From the NCBI RefSeq assembly GCF_024295805.1, contig NZ_JANCLX010000029.1, positions 50,864-114,863 on the forward strand: a DNA stretch of 64,000 bases, written 5' to 3'. Positions 26,937 to 34,030 of this stretch are shown in pieces. Position 1 is the first letter of the stretch. Every line of letters starts with the position of its first letter. Below the pieces are notes generated by a model. It worked only from the letters and a program-made list of their open reading frames with translations, was not told where the DNA came from and made no database searches. The position numbers were made by a program, and so were the translations under genes. This stretch comes from Streptomyces cucumeris. GTDB taxonomy: Bacteria; Actinomycetota; Actinomycetes; Streptomycetales; Streptomycetaceae.

Positions 26937-28610
26937 TCAACCGTTTCTGCGGTGCCGCAGATCCCGTTGGGCGACGTACAGATTGGCCGGTTTCACCGAG
27001 GTGTCGCCGTAGCCCTCCAGCCGGGAGCGCAGCGGTCCGCTGAAGTCGGGCTTGTCGATCTGGCCGCTGTTGGTCACTTTGGAGATGCCGACGGTGGCGC
27101 TGTACGGGGCCACGTCGTCGATCTTCACGCACCCGGCGCGCTTGTTGGTGACCTCGATGTTCCAGTGCGTGAACCGGGCGCCGTACAGGGGTCCGGCGTC
27201 GTCGCTGCCGCCGTGCTGACCGTCGTTGTTGATGGTGATCTCGGTGCGCACATTCCCGAAGGGGAGCGCGCGGTGAGTGTCGAACGTACCGGCCGCCATC
27301 TGCCCCCGCGACCAGACGTTGCCGCAGGAGAGCCCCTCGACGTCGACGCCGTGGTGAATCGAGCCGGGCGTCGGCTTCTCGGTGAAGGCGTCGATGGTGA
27401 AGTCGTCGAAGAGGTTGTCGTGGGACTGGTGCCGACAGGCGTAGGAGTGGTGCTGGCCGCGCCCGGAGATCCGGGTCCGCTTGAGGGTGACCCCCTTGGC
27501 GGATACCAGCAGGATGCCGTTGTCGCTGTTGACGACGCGGACGTCATCGGCCCAGCAGTCCCAGGCGCACTGGAAGGCCAGTCCGTTGAATCCCTTGTCC
27601 TCCAAGTGCCTGGGACGCTTGGTCTTCACCATCTCGATGGTCAGGCCCTCCACACCTGAGTCGGTGACGATCGGGCACATCGTGGTCAGTCGGGGCTTCC
27701 AGCGGCCACGGACGGCGAGTGGCAGCGGCTGGGCCAGGGTGACCCGCTCACCGCTCACCTTCGCGATCCGCACCGGCCATACGAAGGGGGCCAGGGACAG
27801 CAGCTTGGTCTTCTTGGCCCAGGGGTACGTGGCGGCGCCCGGGATGTCGCCGCACATGTGCTTGAGCAGGCTGTGCTCGCGGTCGTCGCTGAGCTGGAGC
27901 AGCACGCGCTGGTCCGGCCGCAGCTTGCCGCCGTCGGCGACGGTGATGCTGAAGGCGCCCCGCGAGGCGTCGGCGGAGATCGTGGTGATCGCTTTGCCCT
28001 CGTCGCCCTTGTTGCCCGTCCAGCCCTCATCCGGCCACCGGCGGTGCCGGATGGCGTCGATCAGGTCGTGGAGGCGGTCCCGGTGGCAGACCCAGACCAG
28101 CCCTCCCGACCAGCTCCAGGCCGATTTCGTGGAGCTGCCGTAGCGGTCGTGGTTCTTCCCCACGATCGACTCCAGTGAGTGCGGGGCGTAGAGGGTGGTG
28201 CGGTCGCTGCCCTCGCCACGCAGCGTCACATTGCTGTGGCCGAGCTGGATGATGTGGTCGATGCGGTATCTGCCGGCGGGGAGCAGGACGGCTCCGCCGC
28301 CCTTGGCGCCGACATCGGCGATGGCCTTGTTGATGGCGGCCGAGGCGTCGGCCGAACCGTCGTTCTTCGCACCGTACTTGAGGGCATTGGCGTGTACTTC
28401 CCGGCGCGGGAGGGATTCACCGGTCCGGTACCCGGCGTACGCCACATTGGGCACCTGGGGGTGGTCGAAGGGGTTGTCGGTGAACTCCTGCCATATGCCC
28501 TTCGGCGCTGCGGAGGCAGGGGCGGGCAGGCCGCCGAGCATGGCGGCGGCCCCCGCCGCGGTGCCGAGCTGAGCGCTGCCGATGAGAAGCGTGCGGCGTT
28601 TGATGGGCAT
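26937..28610 (-). CDS. Tat-secreted right-handed beta-helix protein (pectate-lyase-3/GH55-like)
   Basis: A 557-aa exported protein. The Tat signal is IKRRTLLIGSAQLGTAAGAA with cleavage near ASA-AP. The mature part begins VHANALKYGAKNDGSADASA, the classic entry of the pectate lyase superfamily-3/GH55 beta-helix, followed by GGGAVLLPAGRYRID and repeated beta-strand coils (NVTLRGEG, GVTLKRTRISG, HDNLFDDFTID). The active site cannot be named. The adjacent divergent GH105 hydrolase points to pectin or rhamnogalacturonan as substrate. The start at 28610 has AAGGGA upstream and gives a compact signal peptide; the longer frame to 28700 does not. Confidence 0.8.
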   Translation of the reverse strand: MPIKRRTLLIGSAQLGTAAGAAAMLGGLPAPASAAPKGIWQEFTDNPFDHPQVPNVAYAGYRTGESLPRREVHANALKYGAKNDGSADASAAINKAIADVGAKGGGAVLLPAGRYRIDHIIQLGHSNVTLRGEGSDRTTLYAPHSLESIVGKNHDRYGSSTKSAWSWSGGLVWVCHRDRLHDLIDAIRHRRWPDEGWTGNKGDEGKAITTISADASRGAFSITVADGGKLRPDQRVLLQLSDDREHSLLKHMCGDIPGAATYPWAKKTKLLSLAPFVWPVRIAKVSGERVTLAQPLPLAVRGRWKPRLTTMCPIVTDSGVEGLTIEMVKTKRPRHLEDKGFNGLAFQCAWDCWADDVRVVNSDNGILLVSAKGVTLKRTRISGRGQHHSYACRHQSHDNLFDDFTIDAFTEKPTPGSIHHGVDVEGLSCGNVWSRGQMAAGTFDTHRALPFGNVRTEITINNDGQHGGSDDAGPLYGARFTHWNIEVTNKRAGCVKIDDVAPYSATVGISKVTNSGQIDKPDFSGPLRSRLEGYGDTSVKPANLYVAQRDLRHRRNG

Positions 28611-28868
28611 CTTGGTGATCCCTTGGGTGTGGGGGAGGAGTGCGGAGAGTGGCCGCGGAGTGGTGTGACCGAGAAAGCACACGAACAAGAACCAACTCAA
28701 GCCAACGTGGCCGAACGGAAGCGCAACACATGACAGCCGCGTTTCCGAGGTGTGTCAATAGTGTTGCCAGGATGGATCGATGGCGCATGTGCGAGATGCG
28801 CCCCCGGCTCGGCACGATGACCCCGCCAGGGTAAAGCGATGGCAAACCCCCGTGATGGATGACTAGTT

Positions 28869-28930
28869 GAGTGGTCGTCACATGTGGAGAGCAACGCACG
28901 GCACCCCGCTGATGACGAGGGAGACCACTC
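28869..28930 (+). promoter_or_regulatory. Inverted repeat in the 5' leader of the GH105 gene
   Basis: GAGTGGTC (28869-28876) and GACCACTC (28923-28930) are perfect 8-bp arms 46 bp apart. The right arm abuts the GTG start and overlaps the spacer after GAGGGAG. Pairing in the mRNA could affect ribosome access, or the arms could be a looped operator. The remaining gap 28611-28868 has no gene and presumably holds the two divergent promoters. Confidence 0.35.
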
Positions 28931-30073
28931 GTGAATCGCCGACACTTACTTGCCAACGCTGTCGCACTCGCCGCGACTTCTGTTGTACTCAGCAACGCCG
29001 ACGCGACGGCGTCCGTCCAACGGCCACCCGCGACCCGACTGCCCTCACCGAACGACATCGCCCAGGTCCTGCACCGCGTGGCGGACCACTGGGTCGGTAC
29101 GCACGCTGACTCCGGTGACAACAAATGGGCCAACGCCACGTTCTTCAGCGGTCTTCTCGCGCTTCAGCGGATGACCAAGAACCTGCGCTATCTGCGCTAC
29201 GCCCATGAGTGGGCCGAGAAGCACGACTACGGGCTGAACGCGGGTTCCACCACACGGCACGCCGACAACCAGTGTGTGGGGCAGGTCTATCTCGACCTCT
29301 ACGAGATCGATCCCCGTGGGCACAAGATCGAGGCCCTCGAGACGTGTCTGCGCCGCATGGTGTACGACGACCGGCCCGCCAAGGACGACGACTGGTGGTG
29401 GGTCGACGCCTTGCATATGGCCATGCCGCCGTTCGCCCGTCTCGGCCGCCTCCGCGGGGACCGGCGATACGAGGAGAAGCTGTACCGCCTCTACCAGCAC
29501 ACCAAGCGCAGAGAGGGCGGCCCCGGGCTGTACCACCGCGACACCGGCCTCTGGTACCGGGACAAGCGGTTCCTGCCGGGCCACATCACATCCCCCTCGG
29601 GTAAACCGGTGTTCTGGTCACGGGGGAACGGATGGGCGGCGGCGGGCCATGTGAAAACCCTCAAGGCGCTCCCCGCCGACGCTCCCCACGTTCCGGAATA
29701 CCGTGAGGCCCTGACCCGGCTGGTGAAGGCCGTGGCCCAGCGGCAGCGCCGGGACGGCTTCTGGAACGTCAACCTCGGCGACCCGGAACACCTGCCGGGC
29801 CCCGAGACGAGCGGTACAGCCTTCTTCGTCTATGCGACGGCGTACGCGATCCGGACCGGCCTGGTCGACCGCGCCACGTTCCTCCCGGTCGTCGCCCGCG
29901 CCTGGCACGGTCTGGTCACCATGGCCGTGCACCGGGACGGCTTCCTCGGCTATGTGCAGGGCGTCGGTGACCGGCCGGAGTCCAGCCAGCCGGTCACGAA
30001 GGACACCACGGCCGACTTCGGCGTCGGGGCGTTCCTCCTGGCGGGTACGGAGGTGGCGCGTCTGGCGCGGTGA
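28931..30073 (+). CDS. Secreted GH105 unsaturated rhamnogalacturonyl hydrolase
   Basis: A 380-aa (alpha/alpha)6-barrel enzyme with an N-terminal export signal (NRRHLLANAVALAATSVVL). Family motifs include NATFFSGLLALQRMT, WWWVDALHMAMPPFARLG (the conserved Asp of YteR-type enzymes), PVFWSRGNGWAAAG and SGTAFFVYATAYAI. Enzymes of GH88/GH105 remove unsaturated uronic acid from oligosaccharides produced by lyases. The divergent beta-helix protein would supply such oligosaccharides. GTG start with GAGGGAG 8 bp upstream. Confidence 0.88.
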   Translation: MNRRHLLANAVALAATSVVLSNADATASVQRPPATRLPSPNDIAQVLHRVADHWVGTHADSGDNKWANATFFSGLLALQRMTKNLRYLRYAHEWAEKHDYGLNAGSTTRHADNQCVGQVYLDLYEIDPRGHKIEALETCLRRMVYDDRPAKDDDWWWVDALHMAMPPFARLGRLRGDRRYEEKLYRLYQHTKRREGGPGLYHRDTGLWYRDKRFLPGHITSPSGKPVFWSRGNGWAAAGHVKTLKALPADAPHVPEYREALTRLVKAVAQRQRRDGFWNVNLGDPEHLPGPETSGTAFFVYATAYAIRTGLVDRATFLPVVARAWHGLVTMAVHRDGFLGYVQGVGDRPESSQPVTKDTTADFGVGAFLLAGTEVARLAR

Positions 30074-30110
30074 GCCGCCCGGCGGCCCACCGCGCCGCCG
30101 GATCAGCGCG

Positions 30111-30127
30111 CGCCGCTCGGAGCGGCG
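30111..30127. terminator. Hairpin between convergent GH105 and LysR genes
   Basis: CGCCGCT-CGG-AGCGGCG forms a 7-bp stem with a 3-nt loop in the 87-bp convergent gap. Confidence 0.45.
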
Positions 30128-30160
30128 GATACGGATTCGGCGAAGGCGACAGTGGAGCAC

Positions 30161-31087
30161 TCAGGTGTCCGTCGGTGCGAGGCCGATGGCCCGGCCGCCC
30201 TCCGGCCGGTGGTCGCGCAGCCCCAGCGGTGACTGGCGCAGAAGCGCGACGAACTCCCGTACCAGCCCCTGGGGTTCGCCGCGCAGATAGCAGGTGAGCT
30301 CACGGAACAGCCGGGGCCGGGCCGGCCGGACCTCGGCGTCGAGCCCCGCCGGGAGAGCGTTGTCCGGGAGCAAGGCGGGGCCGACGCCGGCGGCCGCCAA
30401 CCGGGCCGCCGCGTCGACCTGCCAGGTGCGCACCGCCGGGGCGGGCTGGAACCCCTCAAGCGTGCAGGCGGCGTGGACCAAGTCGTTGAGGCCGTGCTCC
30501 TGCCCGAAAAGCACCCAGTCACGGTCGGCGAGATCGCCCAGCGCGACCCCACCGGGGTGCCGGGCCGCGGCGGTGGCGGGCAGCACCACGACGAACTCCT
30601 CGTGCCCCAGGGAGAGCACCGGCCCGTCCCAGGAGGACGGGCGGGGTCCGATGGCGAGGTCGCCCAGCCCGTCGTGCACCTGTTGCTCCAGCAGGTTCCG
30701 GTGGTGGAACTCATGCAGCCGTACGGCACTGCCCGCCCGCCGCTCGTGCCAGGTACGGAGCACCTGCGGGAGGATCCCGGCGGCGATCGAGGACACGGTC
30801 GCGATCTCGATCTCGCCGGCATCACCGGTGGCCACGGCCCGCGCCACCCCGTAGGCGCGGTCGGCCGAGCGTACCGCGGCCCGGGCGTGCGGGAGGAAGG
30901 CGCGGCCCGTCGGGGTCAGCCGCATCCCTCGGGACAGGCGCTCGAACAGGGGACCGCCGACGTGCCGTTCCAGCGCTCTGAGCTGTTGGGAGAGCGAGGG
31001 CTGGGCGATGTGCAGCTTCGCCGCGGCCTGGCTGAGGGAGCCCTCCTCCGCGATGGCCAGGAAGTACTCGAACTTGCGCAGGCTCAT
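30161..31087 (-). CDS. LysR family transcriptional regulator
   Basis: A 308-aa LTTR. N-terminal helix-turn-helix: LRKFEYFLAIAEEGSLSQAA and AKLHIAQPSLSQQLRALERH. The effector domain begins at about residue 90 with GEIEIATVSSIAAGILPQVL. Start ATG at 31087. It is divergent from the cupin-epimerase-MFS operon and a T-N11-A palindrome lies in the gap, so it most likely controls that operon in response to its substrate. Confidence 0.92.
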   Translation of the reverse strand: MSLRKFEYFLAIAEEGSLSQAAAKLHIAQPSLSQQLRALERHVGGPLFERLSRGMRLTPTGRAFLPHARAAVRSADRAYGVARAVATGDAGEIEIATVSSIAAGILPQVLRTWHERRAGSAVRLHEFHHRNLLEQQVHDGLGDLAIGPRPSSWDGPVLSLGHEEFVVVLPATAAARHPGGVALGDLADRDWVLFGQEHGLNDLVHAACTLEGFQPAPAVRTWQVDAAARLAAAGVGPALLPDNALPAGLDAEVRPARPRLFRELTCYLRGEPQGLVREFVALLRQSPLGLRDHRPEGGRAIGLAPTDT

Positions 31088-31104
31088 GCCATCAGTCTAG
31101 GTAT

Positions 31105-31117
31105 AGGCATTGCCTAA
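31105..31117. promoter_or_regulatory. LysR-type operator (T-N11-A palindrome)
   Basis: TAGGCA-T-TGCCTA is a perfect 13-bp interrupted palindrome of the T-N11-A form that LysR regulators recognise. It lies 18 bp upstream of the LysR start and 60 bp before the cupin start, well placed for autoregulation and divergent control. Confidence 0.6.
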
Positions 31118-31176
31118 GTGAATCCCCAGAGAACAAGTCTTGGACTCTGGGCGGCTCGGGCGAGCATGCTTCCGGT

Positions 31177-31569
31177 ATGACTCACCACGAGCAGCTCACC
31201 CCCACGGCTGAGGAGCGGGCGGCCGCCCGCGGCAATCGGGACGTCGGCACGCGTCTTCTGTTCGAGAACGACGCGGTGCGGGTCTGGGAAGTGCGGCTCG
31301 CTTCCGGAGAACGTGCACCGTTGCACTGTCATGCACTCGACTACTTCTGGACCTGCGTCGAGGCCGGAACCGCCGGTCAGATCACGATGAACGGCTCGGA
31401 CTGGCAGCGGACCCGTGTGGACTACACCGTCGGGGACACCCGGTTCTTCCACCACGGCCAGGGCACGCGCACCATCCACGACCTGCACAACATCGGCGAC
31501 ACCACACTGCGCTTCATCACGGTCGAACTGCTGGGCACCGCGCACCAGGGCACAGACGGCCCCCTCTGA
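31177..31569 (+). CDS. Small cupin-domain protein
   Basis: A 130-aa single-domain cupin. Motif 1 is seen as SGERAPLHCHALDYFWTCVEAG, with a His pair and following acidic residue for metal binding. Motif 2 is GDTRFFHHGQGTRTIHDLHN. It may be an isomerase, a dioxygenase-like enzyme or a binding protein for the sugar or acid metabolised by the operon. First gene after the LysR-controlled promoter, 14 bp before the epimerase gene. Confidence 0.75.
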   Translation: MTHHEQLTPTAEERAAARGNRDVGTRLLFENDAVRVWEVRLASGERAPLHCHALDYFWTCVEAGTAGQITMNGSDWQRTRVDYTVGDTRFFHHGQGTRTIHDLHNIGDTTLRFITVELLGTAHQGTDGPL

Positions 31570-31583
31570 GAAGGAACACCGCC

Positions 31584-32489
31584 ATGGCCATCCGGCTCTC
31601 CATGCACAACTGGATGCGTCCCGAGCCCGTCGAGGACACCGTCTCCCGACTCGCCCGGCACGGCTACGACGCCATCGAGATCTCCTCGGACCCCCGGAAC
31701 ATGGATGTCGCGGACATCCGCCGACTGCTCGGCGAGCACGGTGTCGCCTGTGCCGGGGCGCTGGCACTCTTCATGGGCGGGCGGGACCTGGTGCACGAGG
31801 ACGTGTACATCCGCGAGGCATCCCTCGGCTACCTGATGGACACGATCCAGCTCACGGAGGCGCTCGGCGGCACCTTCGTCACCGTTCCCTGCACCGTGGG
31901 CAAGGTCGTGCCCATGGCGGACCCCGAGGCCGAATGGGCCTGGTATGTCACAGCGCTCCAGCGGGCGCAGCGGCACGCCGCGAACTGCGGGATCCGGCTC
32001 GCCATCGAACCGCTGACCCGCTACGAGACCTATCTGATCAACCGGGCCGATCAGGCACTGCGGCTGGCCGAGGAGGTCGGTGACGACTGCGGCATCTGCC
32101 TCGACATCTTCCATATGAACATCGAGGAAGCCGACTGGAAGGCCGCTCTCCGCGCCTGTGCGCCCCGCCTGGTCAACTTCCACGTGGCGGAGAACAACCG
32201 GCTGGCCCCGGGTTCGGGCGCCATCGACTGGTCGGTGCTGATCGAGGAACTTCTCGCGGTGGGATACGACGGCCATCTGTCCGTGGAGTTCATGCCCGCC
32301 GTCGACCGCACTCCGATCTCCGACCGCCACATCCTCGACGCCGATGACGCCACACTCGGCCGGGGCATGGCGAAGTGGCTGCGCGACCACGCCTCGGGCA
32401 TCCTGCCCGCGGACCTCTACGACGCCTACACCGCGCAGTCGGCTCAGACTCTGCGTCACCATCTGACCAAGGCGTACGCCCGCCGCTGA
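31584..32489 (+). CDS. Sugar isomerase/epimerase, xylose-isomerase-like TIM barrel
   Basis: A 301-aa AP-endonuclease-2/xylose-isomerase-like TIM barrel similar to ketose 3-epimerases. The four expected metal ligands are visible as Glu in RLAIEPLTRYE, Asp in GICLDIFHMN, His in VNFHVAENNR and Glu in HLSVEFMPAV. The protein should interconvert sugars or related hydroxy-ketones with a divalent metal. RBS GAGAAGGAAC precedes the ATG. Neighbouring cupin and MFS importer suggest a small catabolic operon for one carbohydrate. Confidence 0.85.
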   Translation: MAIRLSMHNWMRPEPVEDTVSRLARHGYDAIEISSDPRNMDVADIRRLLGEHGVACAGALALFMGGRDLVHEDVYIREASLGYLMDTIQLTEALGGTFVTVPCTVGKVVPMADPEAEWAWYVTALQRAQRHAANCGIRLAIEPLTRYETYLINRADQALRLAEEVGDDCGICLDIFHMNIEEADWKAALRACAPRLVNFHVAENNRLAPGSGAIDWSVLIEELLAVGYDGHLSVEFMPAVDRTPISDRHILDADDATLGRGMAKWLRDHASGILPADLYDAYTAQSAQTLRHHLTKAYARR

Positions 32490-32648
32490 CCGAGGCTCTC
32501 GCCTCCGGCCGAAGTCCGTTCCCTGTTCACGGCGCGTGCCCGTCCTCCCCCTCTCCGCTCCGGGCACCGTGCCGTCACCGGCCCGCGCCGCTCCGCGCGT
32601 TCCGCCGCGTCCCCGCACCGCTCTCCCCGTTCCCCCTGGAGCCGCACC

Positions 32649-33926
32649 ATGCCCAGACCCATCCCACGCGTGTCCGCCGACACGACCGCCCCGGACATGT
32701 CCCCGGCCGTCGTCCGGCGGCTGTTCATCGGCAGCTGTATCGCCCTCGCCGCGACCGGTATGACCTTCTCCGTGCGCGGCGACATCATGGCCGCGCTGGG
32801 ACAGCAGTTCTCGCTCGACCACTTCCAGCTCGGCCTGATCGCCGGCGCCGCCTTCTACGGATATGTCGCCGCCATCCTGGGCGGCGGGCTCCTGGTCGAC
32901 CTGCTCGGCGTCGGGCGGATCCTGCACGCCGCGTTCGTCGCGCAGATCGTGGGGCTGCTGCTCACCATTGCCGCCCCCGGCTTCGCGCTGCTGTTCACCG
33001 GCACCCTGGTGGTCGGCCTCGGCAACGGACTGGTCGAGGCCGCTACCAATCCGCTGGTCGCCACGCTCTATCCGCGGCGCAAGAGCCAGCGGCTGAACGC
33101 CTTCCACGCCTGGTTCGCCGGGGGCCTCATCGCCGGCGGGCTGGTGGGCTACGGCTTCACCCGAGCCGGGCTGGACTGGCGCGTCAAACTGGCGGCGATC
33201 ATCGTGGTCACCGTCGCCTACGGTGCCGTCTTCTTCCGGATGCGATTCCCCCGCACGGAGCGGGTGACCTCCGCGGTGTCCACCGGCGAGATGTACCGCA
33301 CCGCGACCCGACCGATCTTCCTCGTCTTCCTCGGCTGCATGTTCCTCACCGCCTCCACCGAGCTCGGCCCCAACCAGTGGATCCCCGAAACCCTGGGGCA
33401 GACCGCCGGTGCCTCAGGGATCCTGGTGCTGATCTTCATCAACGGCATCATGTTCGCCTCCCGCACTCTGGGGTCCCGGCTGGTCGAGCGGGTCAGCCCG
33501 GTGACCGTGCTCGCCGTCTCCTGTGTCCTGGCGGCTGCCGGACTCCAGATGCTGTCACGCGCACACTCGCCACTGGCCGCCTACGGCGCGGCGGCCATCT
33601 TCGCCCTCGGCATCGGGCGGATGTGGCCCACCATGCTCGGAGTGGTCGCCGAGCGCTACCCCACGGGCGGGTCGTTCGTACTGGCTCTCATGGGCTCCGG
33701 CGGCATGCTCGCCACCGCTTTCACCCTGCCGTGGATGGGCCACCTCATCGACACCCAGGGTGTGGCCGCCACCTTCGCCACGGTCAGCGTGCTGCCCGTG
33801 CTGTGCGCGGTGGTCTTCCTGGCGGTCTGGCTGCGCGACCGCGCGGGAGGCGGTCACCGCGCCCAGAAGCCGGGCTGCACCCCGGATCTGCCTTCGCTCA
33901 CCCGGCCTGAGGCCGAGACCCCCTAG
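32649..33926 (+). CDS. MFS transporter (sugar/FucP-like)
   Basis: A 425-aa membrane protein with about 12 hydrophobic segments. Helix 1 is RRLFIGSCIALAATGMTFSV, then GAAFYGYVAAILGGGLLVDLLG and the central motif LVEAATNPLVATLYPRRKS, which is characteristic of the FucP/GlcP branch (YxVMxEAANPxxA-like). Probably imports the substrate of the upstream epimerase. It is 160 bp after that gene, and a perfect 42-bp palindrome follows the stop. Confidence 0.85.
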   Translation: MPRPIPRVSADTTAPDMSPAVVRRLFIGSCIALAATGMTFSVRGDIMAALGQQFSLDHFQLGLIAGAAFYGYVAAILGGGLLVDLLGVGRILHAAFVAQIVGLLLTIAAPGFALLFTGTLVVGLGNGLVEAATNPLVATLYPRRKSQRLNAFHAWFAGGLIAGGLVGYGFTRAGLDWRVKLAAIIVVTVAYGAVFFRMRFPRTERVTSAVSTGEMYRTATRPIFLVFLGCMFLTASTELGPNQWIPETLGQTAGASGILVLIFINGIMFASRTLGSRLVERVSPVTVLAVSCVLAAAGLQMLSRAHSPLAAYGAAAIFALGIGRMWPTMLGVVAERYPTGGSFVLALMGSGGMLATAFTLPWMGHLIDTQGVAATFATVSVLPVLCAVVFLAVWLRDRAGGGHRAQKPGCTPDLPSLTRPEAETP

Positions 33927-33933
33927 GCATGTT

Positions 33934-33975
33934 GTCCGGCCTGGAGCCCCTGGGCCCAGGGGCTCCAGGCCGGAC
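33934..33975 (+). terminator. Perfect 42-bp palindromic terminator
   Basis: Two 21-nt arms (GTCCGGCCTGGAGCCCCTGGG and its exact complement) meet with no spacer, starting 8 bp after the MFS stop. As RNA this folds into a very stable hairpin, so it is best read as the operon terminator. The length and perfection are unusual. Confidence 0.75.
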
Positions 33976-34030
33976 CCGGCAGGAGCATGATGGCAACAGG
34001 GGCAGAACGGATACGCAGGGAGCCACCGCC

